Source: H2-BAC3 sp045863035 (GTDB taxonomy: Bacteria; Bacteroidota; Ignavibacteria; Ignavibacteriales; Ignavibacteriaceae). From it: a DNA stretch of 64,000 nt. Within the stretch, counting starts at the first letter, position 1, and each line of letters starts with the position of its first letter. The stretch spans positions 3,592 to 67,591 of the forward strand of contig BTUV01000011.1 in the NCBI GenBank assembly GCA_045863035.1, in the 5' to 3' direction. Positions 52,999 through 60,960 of the stretch are shown one piece after another. The notes under the pieces are model-generated. The model ran no database searches. It worked only from the letters and a program-made list of their open reading frames with translations, and was not told the DNA's origin. A program made the translations under genes and the position numbers.

Positions 52999-53757
52999 TT
53001 ACCACGGTGAGTAGGGTTCTATAACATGATCTGATAATTCCGATCGCTCAAAATTGTTTTTAAGCAATGCCTCATAATATCGTTTTGTAACTGCCGCGGT
53101 TTCGGTACCGGGATAATTGCGGATAGTGTTTTCAAAACTTTGTTTCGCTTCTTCAGTGATAATATTTGTTTCATAATCAAAAACCGGAGTGTTATCAATC
53201 CCTCCCAGATAAAAAAAGAGAAGTATTTTATATATCTCTTTCATTTGTTGGGCATATACAGATCCCAGATATTTTACACAATAAACTTCTCGTGCAATTA
53301 TTTTTGCGGCTACTTCATCATGCGTAACCATAAATGCAGCATCGTATATAAACTCCTCAGTTACCAGAATGAAATATTCCCGGTACTCCTCCGACAAATA
53401 CTCACCCCAGATTTCCAAAAGATACTGATAGTTGAGTTCAATAAACCCCATCCCCTCTTCAAACTTTATCGAAAAAATCTTTGGCAGATATTCTTTAAGT
53501 TCCGCCTCATTTTCGCTCAATTCATAAAAATCCAATTCACCTAATTCGAAACCTCCGTCATCAATGAATTCGTCAAACAGTTTATCTGCTGCCCCGGACT
53601 GGCTGTTAATTATTTTCATTCCGGTTGCTGAAAACATTCCTTCAACGGGCTTCAGCGATTGCAGCAATTCCTTCACCGCCGGGGACTGCGGCAGACAAAT
53701 GGGTGCAAACAGAAAAAATGCAATAGAAAACAGAAAGCGGGAGAAGGGGTGTTTCAT
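52999..53757 (-). CDS. Secreted protein of unknown function
   Basis: From ATG 53757 the frame encodes 252 aa with a signal peptide (MKHPFSRFLFSIAFFLFAPI, cleavage near LPQ). An earlier ATG at 53784 would add MITIPPIFL without changing the signal. The mature chain is acidic and helical: VKELLQSLKPVEGMFSATGM, FDEFIDDGGFELGELDFYEL near 70 and LKEYLPKIFSIKFEEGMGFI near 95. A C-terminal ENTIRNYPGTETAAVTKRYY segment looks TPR-like. No family is recognised. It is convergent with the TerB/GRAM-like gene. Confidence 0.7.
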   Translation of the reverse strand: MKHPFSRFLFSIAFFLFAPICLPQSPAVKELLQSLKPVEGMFSATGMKIINSQSGAADKLFDEFIDDGGFELGELDFYELSENEAELKEYLPKIFSIKFEEGMGFIELNYQYLLEIWGEYLSEEYREYFILVTEEFIYDAAFMVTHDEVAAKIIAREVYCVKYLGSVYAQQMKEIYKILLFFYLGGIDNTPVFDYETNIITEEAKQSFENTIRNYPGTETAAVTKRYYEALLKNNFERSELSDHVIEPYSPW

Positions 53758-53958
53758 CAGGAAAATTGGCGGAATAGTTATCAATTTTTGTAAACAGAAA
53801 TATGTAAAAATGGCGATTTCTATTAGAAAAATAGGGAAAATTGCTGATTTTGGTGTTTTATAATCTGGTGAGTCTCAAGATGAGCGAACTGACACAATTC
53901 GGTTGATCAGGCAGTTTTATCAGACCGTGTATTATTCGGTATTTAGTTTATTTATTTC

Positions 53959-53966
53959 TATATTTG
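53959..53966 (+). promoter_or_regulatory. Putative -7 promoter element of abiEi
   Basis: TATATTTG, 53 bp before the abiEi ATG, matches the Bacteroidota -7 consensus and overlaps the start of an inverted repeat. Confidence 0.5.
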
Positions 53967-53982
53967 TAAAGTATTACTTTAC
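53966..53982 (+). promoter_or_regulatory. Candidate operator for AbiEi autoregulation
   Basis: GTAAAGT-ATT-ACTTTAC is a perfect 7-bp inverted repeat with a 3-nt centre just after the -7 element, near the expected transcription start. AbiEi antitoxins are known to bind inverted repeats in their own promoter and repress it, so this is a natural operator candidate. Confidence 0.5.
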
Positions 53983-54018
53983 ATTTATAGATATTTTTAA
54001 ACTATAAGGTGCTTTAAG

Positions 54019-54774
54019 ATGACCAAACTCCGGAGATTACTCTCAAACTGGCCCAGGGGTACGCTCCGTCTCACCAAGGAACTTGAAAGGAACGGAATAG
54101 GCAGACAACTTCTGGCTTCCTACAAGGAATCCGGCTGGGTCGAGTCATTCGATCATGGGGTTTACAAACTAAGCGGAGATTCCCCTGATTGGACGGGAGC
54201 GGTTTATGCTCTACAGCGGTTGGATGAACTCACCATACACCCCGGAGGTAAAACCGCTTTGGCATTAAAGGGGTACAGCCACTATATTGGCATGGGGAAT
54301 GAAACCCGCTTCCTCTACATGCATCACTTAGATGGCAATTATCGCTGGCTTAGCAAGTTTGAGACTGTTGAAAGAGTTCAAACCAATGTTTTTAACTACC
54401 ATAAAACTGAGTATTTTTCCCGCTATTCAACGGGTACTTTCGATATTTATGTGTCAGTACCAGAGCTCGCTGTTTTGGAAATGCTATATCTCACACCAAA
54501 TAAACAGTCTTTTGACGAAGCCGGCAAAATCATCGAGCTTCTTTATTCGCTAAGACCGGAACTTCTGCAGCGCCTGCTTCAGGAATGCCGGTCGGTAAAA
54601 GTTGTACGCCTTCTTCTTTTCTTTGCAGATTATTATGATCATCCATGGTTAAAGGAGCTGGATCAGTCCAAATTGAATTTAGGAAGTGGTAACCGGGTAA
54701 TAGTACAGGATGGCATATTTTCACCCAAATACCAAATAACAGTACCAAGAGATTATGGATACGATACAGTATAA
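54019..54774 (+). CDS. abiEi: AbiEi-type antitoxin (type IV toxin-antitoxin)
   Basis: The 251-residue protein begins with a winged-helix-like domain (LLSNWPRGTLRLTKELERNG, then SGWVESFDHGVYKLSGD near 38-55). The AbiEi antitoxin domain follows: RLDELTIHPGGKTALALKGY near 76, EYFSRYSTGTFDIYVSVPEL near 134, LAVLEMLYLTP near 153 and the helical C-terminus RPELLQRLLQECRSVKVVRL. It counteracts the AbiEii nucleotidyltransferase toxin and represses its own promoter in known systems. It is intact and overlaps the toxin gene by 20 bp. Base use is close to that of its neighbours but without TATATA. Confidence 0.88.
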   Translation: MTKLRRLLSNWPRGTLRLTKELERNGIGRQLLASYKESGWVESFDHGVYKLSGDSPDWTGAVYALQRLDELTIHPGGKTALALKGYSHYIGMGNETRFLYMHHLDGNYRWLSKFETVERVQTNVFNYHKTEYFSRYSTGTFDIYVSVPELAVLEMLYLTPNKQSFDEAGKIIELLYSLRPELLQRLLQECRSVKVVRLLLFFADYYDHPWLKELDQSKLNLGSGNRVIVQDGIFSPKYQITVPRDYGYDTV

Positions 54775-55675
54775 AAATCAGGCAGCGTTACTCCTCAAAC
54801 TATTACCCCTGGTTATGACTGAAGAAGTGTTTTCCCTAAAAGGGGGAACAGCAATAAACTTTTTTGTAAGGAACTATCCGCGATTATCGATTGATATTGA
54901 TTTGACTTATCTGCCGATTGAAGCGAGAACAAAGTCACTTTTTGATATAAATGAAAAACTTAAATCCATACAACTGCGAATTAAAGAGAAGTTTCCCTCT
55001 TAGGTTATAACAGAAAGATCTGATAAAATTTCAAAATTACTCACAGGATGCACTGTTTATGGAAATGATGTATTCATAAAGCTTGAAGTAAACACTACCA
55101 TAAGGGGGACAGTATTACCGGTTGTTACAAGAAAAGTTGTTAAAAGAGCAGCAGCAGAATTTGAGGTTTCCTTTTCCGTTTCAACATTGTCATTTGAAGA
55201 CCTGTAAGGAGGAAAAATCTGCGCTGCACTTGACAGACAGCATCCGCGTGATCTTTTTGATATCAAAATGTTGCTCGAAAACGAGGGGTTGACTGACGAA
55301 TTACGAAAGGTATTTCTTGTCTGCCTTATCAGCAGTCCAAGACCCATCTCCGAGTTGTTAAATCCTAACGAATTGACTATTTCAACCGAGTGGATAAATG
55401 AATTTAAAGGAATGACAAGAATTGGCGTGACACTTGAAGAATTATATCACACCAGAACGAAATTGTTTCATTTGGTAAGAGAATCACTTACTCAAAATGA
55501 AAAGCTTTTTCTTCTTTCTTTCAAAGAAGTTACACCGGAATGGAATCTGATTGGTCTTGATGGCATCGAAAATCTTCCTGCTGTGCAATGGAAACTTCAC
55601 AACCTTTCTTTAATCAAAAAACCAAAGCATGACGAAGCTTTGCGGAAACTAAAAAGGGTACTTGATATACAATAA
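54755..55675 (+). pseudogene. abiEii: AbiEii toxin (nucleotidyltransferase), two in-frame stop codons
   Basis: One continuous frame of 307 codons begins MDTIQYKNQAALLLKLLP. The nucleotidyltransferase motif is FSLKGGTAINFF near 27, with the metal-binding LSIDIDLTYL near 45. TAG at 55001-55003 (codon 83) and TAA at 55205-55207 (codon 151) interrupt it. No frameshift is needed: the same frame continues as VITERSDKISKLLTGC, then LSFEDL-stop-GGKICAALDR and QHPRDLFDIKMLLENEG, all matching the family. The second stop sits where relatives commonly have Tyr. Relatives are intact proteins of about 290-310 aa, so this looks like a toxin silenced by two nonsense changes. Confidence 0.85.
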
Positions 55676-55709
55676 AGAGAAAGCATTCTTTACCAATCTC
55701 TTCTCACAT

Positions 55710-55740
55710 AAAAAAAGACCGGCACTTCAGGCCGGTCTTA
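55710..55740 (-). terminator. Rho-independent terminator of the DHS-like gene
   Basis: On the minus strand a 9-bp stem (AAGACCGGC/GCCGGTCTT) with a 7-nt loop is followed by TTTTTTT, about 60 bp after the DHS-like stop. Its base also lies 34 bp past the abiEii stop, so it may serve both. Confidence 0.9.
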
Positions 55741-55770
55741 ATACATCTATTGAACTATCCACTCCCCAAA

Positions 55771-55801
55771 TTCATAATTCATACTTCATAATTCATACTT
55801 C
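55771..55801 (-). repeat. Two 15-bp TTCATAATTCATACT units
   Basis: TTCATAATTCATACT is present in two copies with a 15-bp period, overlapping the end of the DHS-like gene by one or two bases. On the minus strand they read AGTATGAATTATGAA, related to the GAAGTATGAA words elsewhere. Confidence 0.8.
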
Positions 55802-56843
55802 AGACGAGCGCTTTTTCCTGCTGATAGAGTTTGGTGAATTCTTTTGCTTCACGGCCTTTCCAAACGCCTTTATGATATACATAGCCAACTATCAGTGGCA
55901 TAGCAATGGTTGCCTCAGCATAGACCATCTGCTCGTAGGTGGTTGATACCTTGCCCCATGAACTTGCTTCTTTCAGCGTTGAGCCGCTGAGTGCACCGTC
56001 ACGTTCGTCAGCCACAGTTATCTGCACAGCATATTTATGCATGGCAGCTTCTTCACCGAGAAGGTCAGCAGCCACTACGATATCCTGTGTAAAGTTCTTC
56101 GGAACACCGCCGCCAATCATAAAGATGCCGGTTTCTTTGCTGGCAAGTTTAATCTTTGTCAGCTCAAGGAAATCCTTTGCACTGTCAAGTGATACATGTT
56201 TATCAGGATTTTTTGTCTGGTGCAGCACAAAACCAAATCCGGCTGAGCAGTCAGAGAAAGCAGGAACAAAAATCGGCACATTCTTTTTGTAAGCAGCGTA
56301 TATAACGGAGTCATTAACTTTGGGTCCGCCGTTTTCATCCAGATATTTTCCAAACTCCCAGAGCAGTTCGCGTGAGGAATAAGGACGCGGCTCGAGACTG
56401 TCAAAAATCTTTCCGGTGGTTTCGTCACAGATTCTCAGCTCTTCCTCATCAATGTAGGTATCATAGATACGGTCAATCATCAGGTCGCGCATTTCGTTGT
56501 CATCAACGAACTGGGTTCCCATATAGTGCTTAAATCCGAGCGCTTCGAAAAAGTCCTGGTCAACCATAATTGCGCCGGTGGAAACAATGGCGTCAACCAT
56601 GTTATTCTGAATCATGTCATGCACCACTTTTTTCAGACCTGCTGAAAAGAGACTGCCTGCCAGGGTCAGGATAACGGCATTTTCTTTGTCGTTCACCATC
56701 ATCTCATAGATTTTTGCTCCGCGGTAGAGATTCCTTGCCTGGAACGCCATCTTCTCCATCGAGTCAACCAGCCCGGTCACATCGTGCTTTTTAATATCAA
56801 TATGTTCAATTACTTCTTTCAGGTAATCTGCTTTTGTTTTCAT
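55800..56843 (-). CDS. Deoxyhypusine synthase-like protein
   Basis: The 347-residue protein belongs to the deoxyhypusine synthase family. These use NAD and a spermidine-derived aminobutyl group. The active-site lysine is K298 in GSTLKEASSWGKVSTTYEQM, matching the SWGK motif of eukaryotic DHS. Other family marks are ILTLAGSLFSAGLKKVV near 60 and FVPAFSDCSAGFGFVLHQ near 190. IYAAYKKNVPIFVP and GGGVPKNFTQDIVVAADLLG are further signatures, the last near 247. Bacteria lack eIF5A, so bacterial homologs may make homospermidine or a related polyamine; this is inference. Putrescine could come from aguA/aguB at 33-35 kb. It ends in a terminator at 55710. Confidence 0.88.
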   Translation of the reverse strand: MKTKADYLKEVIEHIDIKKHDVTGLVDSMEKMAFQARNLYRGAKIYEMMVNDKENAVILTLAGSLFSAGLKKVVHDMIQNNMVDAIVSTGAIMVDQDFFEALGFKHYMGTQFVDDNEMRDLMIDRIYDTYIDEEELRICDETTGKIFDSLEPRPYSSRELLWEFGKYLDENGGPKVNDSVIYAAYKKNVPIFVPAFSDCSAGFGFVLHQTKNPDKHVSLDSAKDFLELTKIKLASKETGIFMIGGGVPKNFTQDIVVAADLLGEEAAMHKYAVQITVADERDGALSGSTLKEASSWGKVSTTYEQMVYAEATIAMPLIVGYVYHKGVWKGREAKEFTKLYQQEKALV

Positions 56844-57011
56844 GCAGGTATCTCCTTAAATTAAATTCGCTAAAAATTAGAGTCCGGAACCTTCCGGCAG
56901 GGGTATTGTATAAGAAATCAGGGGGATTCCGGTTCCAAATGTATTAAAAAAGAGAGACAGAGTAAAATTGACCTTACAATGTGACCTAAATAGGGCAGAG
57001 AAAGCCCAAAG

Positions 57012-57770
57012 ATGAATCAGGCAGCTACTCCTCCGGCCGATAAAAAACGGATTGGATTTAGTTATCTGCTGTCGGTGGGCTTCCATGGTCTGCTGGTTTT
57101 GATTTCAGCACTGATGATGAATGTAATTTCTTCAAACCCTCCGGCGGGAACCGCTTATGTGACCGTAAATCTCCCCTTTCAGGAGGAATCGGTGCAGGAG
57201 CAGAACTCGAATCCGGAGAATATCAGACAGGAAGAAAATATTCAGGGGGAATCCCAAGAGCCAACAGAGACCGGTGGCGAAAGCGGGAAAAATACCCAAA
57301 GCGACCCCACCCCCCAGAGCTCATTTGCCTCTGCGCTGGCTGGTGCTGACACAAACAGTATGCAGCAGGTTTACACTGAGTCCACTCTTAACGTACGGAT
57401 TCGCTTTCCAATGGGCTGGACCTATCAGGATAACAATGTAAAAAGTAAACTGGATGCTGTTACCTTTATAGGAGGAACCCAGAATCCGGCTTACACCCCT
57501 TATGTCATTCTTGAAGTAAAGAAAAAACACTTATTCTATCCATCCAGATATAAATATAACATGCCTGTCCCCAACGGAAATTACACTGCTTATTTCGGTG
57601 ACCCGAAAGAAATGGAAGGGCAGGTTTCATTTATCGTATATATGAGGACCGAAACAGATGAGGATTACTCCCTCACGCTGCGCATTAACGGCATGAAGAA
57701 TTTTCTGGATTACAAACCGGTTTTCTTCTCAATGCTTAAATCATTCAAATTCGGCAGAAATCTTTTTTAA
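57012..57770 (+). CDS. Membrane-anchored protein with TonB-like N-terminus
   Basis: The 252-residue protein has one N-terminal membrane segment (about 18-40: YLLSVGFHGLLVLISALMMN) preceded by KKRIGF, like the anchor of TonB-type energy transducers. A disordered Glu/Asn/Gln/Ser-rich region follows (about 55-120). The C-terminal part (about 125-252) is a folded beta-like domain: NVRIRFPMGWTYQDNNVKSK, AYTPYVILEVKKKHLFYPSR, SFIVYMRTETDEDYSLTLRI. It is not the TonB C-terminal domain, so TonB activity is not claimed. It precedes a DUF6090-like gene by 4 bp. Confidence 0.7.
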   Translation: MNQAATPPADKKRIGFSYLLSVGFHGLLVLISALMMNVISSNPPAGTAYVTVNLPFQEESVQEQNSNPENIRQEENIQGESQEPTETGGESGKNTQSDPTPQSSFASALAGADTNSMQQVYTESTLNVRIRFPMGWTYQDNNVKSKLDAVTFIGGTQNPAYTPYVILEVKKKHLFYPSRYKYNMPVPNGNYTAYFGDPKEMEGQVSFIVYMRTETDEDYSLTLRINGMKNFLDYKPVFFSMLKSFKFGRNLF

Positions 57771-57774
57771 CTTT

Positions 57775-58359
57775 ATGGCAGATACCGTAAGAATCAAGAA
57801 AACTTTTTTTCAGTTCATGGCTGAAATGTTTCTCATTGTTTTCAGCGTCTTCCTCGGATTATATCTGAGTGACTGGCTGGCAGAAAGGAAAGAAGAAGAA
57901 AAAACACTTAATGCACTTAAATCAATCAGTGAAGAAGTAAACCGGAATAAGAAATTTCTTGAAGAAAGAGTAAACTATTACCGCGAACTGGTAAGTGAAC
58001 TGGACTCACTTGGTATATCTGATGAAAAACCTGACGTTAAGCAACCCCTTAAAAACTGGAAAGGGCTAAGACCCCCGCTGCTTAAGGATGCAGCTTTCCA
58101 GACAGCAGTTTCTGCTCAGGTGCTCGCCCGGCTCGACTTCAAAACCGCCGAACAAATTTCGCTCATTTATTCATTTCAATCGTTATATATGCGCGGCATC
58201 CATACCATCATGGATAATTTCTTCGACATGAAAGTTGACACAAAGCTAAAAGTGAAAACCTATATGAAAGAGCTCAGCGGGATGGGCAGCGAACTTGTCA
58301 AATCTTATGACGGCCTCTCCGTAAAACTGGATTCAGTTATAAATTCACGGAAAAAATAA
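57775..58359 (+). CDS. Small membrane protein, DUF6090-like
   Basis: The 194-residue protein has one membrane segment (about 12-32: FMAEMFLIVFSVFLGLYLSD), then a charged helix (ERKEEEKTLNALKSISEEVN) and helices near 100-190. The FMAEMFLIVFSVFLGLY...W arrangement is typical of DUF6090-like proteins in Bacteroidota, which have no known role. It starts 4 bp after the previous gene, with the ATG in TTTATGGCAG, so the two are probably co-expressed. No enzyme motifs are visible. Confidence 0.68.
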   Translation: MADTVRIKKTFFQFMAEMFLIVFSVFLGLYLSDWLAERKEEEKTLNALKSISEEVNRNKKFLEERVNYYRELVSELDSLGISDEKPDVKQPLKNWKGLRPPLLKDAAFQTAVSAQVLARLDFKTAEQISLIYSFQSLYMRGIHTIMDNFFDMKVDTKLKVKTYMKELSGMGSELVKSYDGLSVKLDSVINSRKK

Positions 58360-58393
58360 CACCCATTCCACTCTTCCCTGTAACCGTATCCAT

Positions 58394-59452
58394 TCACAAC
58401 CCCCTCCTGCCATACAGCTCTTCGGCTTTATTCAAAAGAAGGGTTATCAGAGTTACAGTCACACTGACCGAAACAAACCAAAGCCCAAGCCACTCCCACG
58501 ATATTGTTTTATATAAATACGTCCCTGCATTACCCAGAACAATCCACTGAATAACATAAGCCGCGGTTACATTTTTACCAAGCCAGCTTATCCAGAGCAG
58601 AAGCAAATTTTCCCTGAAGTATCCTATGGTCAGCCGGATCAGTAATATATATCCCGCAAGGAATAAAAAATTCCAGACAATAAGCCGGAGTCCGTGATGA
58701 TACCAGAGCGGAAGGTGAACGATATCATTATAAATAAAACTACCCGAACCTACGAGAACCATAAACAGCAAAACGAATAAGGTTTTCAACACATTATCAC
58801 CTAATTGAAATTTTGATTCGCTTAATCGAAAAAGATAACCGGTCAAGGGGTAAATAAACCAGGGGAACAACGGGAAATAAGACCAATGCTCATTGGTATA
58901 TATAAATGCCAGGGCATAACGTATATGCTCATTTCCCTGATCTGCTCCGCGCGGGAGAAACTGATTAACAAGAATTACCAAAACAAGAAACAACCCCCCG
59001 GCCCAAAGATTATCATGAAAAACCCTGCGAAAAAAAGCAATGATTATAACACTCATCCCGGCGAGCGGAAGTATATCAGCGCCAAATATATAATGCCATG
59101 GGTTGAGGAAAATCGCACCGGAATATATTTTATAAAGAAGTGAAGCGTTCAGAAAAATATTAAGCAGGATGCCGCCGAGAATCAGTTTCCCCCCTCTCAA
59201 AAATGCAGTCATCAGCGAGTTTTTATTCTTCGACAGGAAGTACCCCATCACTACCATAAAAACCGGCGCCGCAGGAGGTCCTCCGAGGAAGAGCGAGACC
59301 TTGCCAGCCCGACTTGCGAAAAAATCCGGTTGTGCTAACAGTTCGGTTATGTGAACCTGAATCATAAAAAGCACCGCCAGACCTTTCAGAAAATCAGCGG
59401 TTAGATTCCGTCTCCACACCTCATCAGAAAAAAATTGTACAAGAGTTTTCAT
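58394..59452 (-). CDS. Acyltransferase-like membrane protein (HGSNAT/DUF1624 type)
   Basis: The 352-residue polytopic protein has about 9-10 hydrophobic segments. The N-terminus RNLTADFLKGLAVLFMIQVH near 14-33 fits the RxxxxDxxKGxAxxxMxxxH pattern of the heparan-alpha-glucosaminide acetyltransferase-like (DUF1624) family; the Asp and His are the presumed catalytic residues. GGPPAAPVFMVVMGYFLSKN near 57-76 is typical of the second helix. LPLWYHHGLRLIVWNFLFLA and WISWLGKNVTAAYVIQWIVL follow near 250-310. It probably moves acetyl or acyl groups onto envelope sugars. It is convergent with the DUF6090-like gene. Confidence 0.78.
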   Translation of the reverse strand: MKTLVQFFSDEVWRRNLTADFLKGLAVLFMIQVHITELLAQPDFFASRAGKVSLFLGGPPAAPVFMVVMGYFLSKNKNSLMTAFLRGGKLILGGILLNIFLNASLLYKIYSGAIFLNPWHYIFGADILPLAGMSVIIIAFFRRVFHDNLWAGGLFLVLVILVNQFLPRGADQGNEHIRYALAFIYTNEHWSYFPLFPWFIYPLTGYLFRLSESKFQLGDNVLKTLFVLLFMVLVGSGSFIYNDIVHLPLWYHHGLRLIVWNFLFLAGYILLIRLTIGYFRENLLLLWISWLGKNVTAAYVIQWIVLGNAGTYLYKTISWEWLGLWFVSVSVTVTLITLLLNKAEELYGRRGL

Positions 59453-59524
59453 GGTGTAAATCTATGTGGAAAATTCCGAAAAATGAGCACAATTTGTAAA
59501 ATCGCCGGAGTCATTTTTTTAATT

Positions 59525-59745
59525 CCGGAGGAATCGCAAATTGGTAGAAATAATTGTGAATTTTGAATGGTGAATTGTGAATTTTCGCCCCCGACTCCGA
59601 CGTAGCCGTACATTGGGAGAAAATGATGGTGAATTGTGAATTTTCGCCCCCGACTCCGACGTCGCCGTACATTGGGAGAAAATGATGGTGAATTGTGAAT
59701 TTTCACCCCCGACTCTGGCGGCATCGAAGATTGCCAAACGGATAA
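59525..59745 (+). repeat. Three-copy 59-bp repeat related to the 41.7-kb array
   Basis: ATTTTCGCCCCCGACTCCGA units begin at 59581, 59640 and 59699, an exact 59-bp period; the third copy diverges (ATTTTCACCCCCGACTCTGG). Between them are GCCGTACATTGGGAGAAAAT and TGGTGAATTGTGAATTTT. A partial copy (GAATCGCAAATTGGTAGAAA) starts at 59530. The remaining gene-free stretch 59453-59961 contains the rplM promoter. Confidence 0.9.
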
Positions 59746-59889
59746 AAATATTCATTCCGGAATCTGCGAGCCCTCCCGAATTCTGGATGGTGAATCCGGT
59801 GATTTTGCTTCCAAGCGCACCGGATTCGGTCGAATTTGGCTAAATTTTTGCCAATCCGGCTCTGGTTGAATAAAAACAGGAAAAAAAGT

Positions 59890-59929
59890 TTGACAATTTC
59901 CCAAGTTTGCGGTAATTTAGTAATCTTTG
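59890..59929 (+). promoter_or_regulatory. Promoter region of rplM
   Basis: TTGACA at 59890-59895 and TAATTT at 59913-59918 are 17 bp apart, a canonical sigma-70 layout. TAATCTTTG at 59921-59929 also resembles the Bacteroidota -7 box and is the same word as at rlmN. Either could drive the ribosomal operon. Confidence 0.5.
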
Positions 59930-59961
59930 ATAAAAATAATTTCGCCCATTAGGAGAATACT

Positions 59962-60402
59962 GTGAAACAGGAAAAAATGACAAGGTTTGTTAAGCCGGAA
60001 GAGGCCGCTCAGCAGTGGTATGTTGTTGATGCAAAAGATAAAGTATTAGGCCGTCTTGCCACCAAAGTTGCCCGCGTAATCCGCGGTAAGGAAAAAGCTG
60101 TGTTTACCCCAAATATGGATACCGGTGATTTCGTGGTTGTCATCAATGCTGAGCAGATAGTCCTGACCGGTAAAAGAGCTACTCAGAAAGAGTATTTCCA
60201 CTATTCCGGTTATCCTGGCGGATTAAAAAGAAAGACAGTCACTGAAGTTCGTGACAAAAACCCGGAACGTCTGATTCACATGGCAGTCCGCGGAATGCTC
60301 CCCAAGAACCGTCTTGGTGACAAACTTATTAAGAAATTGAAGGTCTATAAAGGACCAGAGCATCCTCATGCAGCTCAGAAACCAGAGAATTTAAGTTTCT
60401 AA
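59962..60402 (+). CDS. rplM: 50S ribosomal protein L13
   Basis: L13 (146 aa) binds 23S rRNA early in assembly of the large subunit. It starts at GTG 59962 with AGGAGAATACT ahead. Signatures: WYVVDAKDKVLGRLATKVAR near 20, FVVVINAEQIVLTGKRATQK near 55, HYSGYPGGLKRKT near 78 and MLPKNRLGDKLIKKLKVYKG near 113. The length is normal. rpsI follows after 12 bp, the universal rplM-rpsI pairing. Confidence 0.98.
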   Translation: MKQEKMTRFVKPEEAAQQWYVVDAKDKVLGRLATKVARVIRGKEKAVFTPNMDTGDFVVVINAEQIVLTGKRATQKEYFHYSGYPGGLKRKTVTEVRDKNPERLIHMAVRGMLPKNRLGDKLIKKLKVYKGPEHPHAAQKPENLSF

Positions 60403-60414
60403 CGGAAGAAAAAT

Positions 60415-60801
60415 ATGGTAGAAAAGATATTTATTGGAAGAAGAAAGACCTCAGTTGCCCGCCTCGTTATGAAGCCGGGTACAGGCAAAATCACCATTAA
60501 CGGCAGAGAATTCGAGAAGTACTTCACACAGGAAGTGCACCGCTCTGATATCCTGAATCCTCTTACCCTCACCGGCGAGAATGGCAAGTATGACATGCAG
60601 GCCAACATTTCCGGCGGCGGTCTGACCGGACAGAGTCAGGCGCTTCGGCTCGCTATTGCAAGAGCATTAGTAGCTGAAACACCGGAATTCCGTACTCAGA
60701 TTAAGCCGCATGGTATGCTCACTCGTGACCCAAGAATGGTTGAACGTAAGAAATACGGTCGTCCGAAAGCACGTAAGAGATTCCAGTTCTCTAAGAGATA
60801 A
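60415..60801 (+). CDS. rpsI: 30S ribosomal protein S9
   Basis: S9 (128 aa) places its C-terminal tail at the ribosomal P-site tRNA. The N-terminus IFIGRRKTSVARLVMKPGTG, the internal GLTGQSQALRLAIARALV near 69 and the tail DPRMVERKKYGRPKARKRFQ followed by FSKR are diagnostic. GGAAG lies about 6 nt before the ATG. It forms one operon with rplM. A gap of 159 bp with a hairpin separates it from rpsB. Confidence 0.98.
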   Translation: MVEKIFIGRRKTSVARLVMKPGTGKITINGREFEKYFTQEVHRSDILNPLTLTGENGKYDMQANISGGGLTGQSQALRLAIARALVAETPEFRTQIKPHGMLTRDPRMVERKKYGRPKARKRFQFSKR

Positions 60802-60841
60802 TTTTTTAACTCACTCATATAATCAATCATACTTTTTGATT

Positions 60842-60895
60842 TACCGCCTGTGCGGGTAGTGAATTTGGAAATCCCCCGGTAACACGAGGGATTTC
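60842..60895 (+). promoter_or_regulatory. Leader hairpins upstream of rpsB
   Basis: GAAATCCC/GGGATTTC (60868-60875 and 60888-60895, 12-nt loop) follows an imperfect TACCGC/GCGGGTA stem at 60842-60858. No T-run follows directly. This may be a weak rpsI terminator or an S2-binding leader; the sequence alone cannot decide. Confidence 0.4.
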
Positions 60896-60960
60896 TTATC
60901 TTCCGAAAAAGCCGCTCCAAGGTAAAGTAGAGAAAAGTAGAAGAATAACAGGAAAACATT

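Noticed and set aside
55001..55207. Frameshift in abiEii
   Set aside because: Codons before, between and after the two stops all stay in the same frame and remain family-like.
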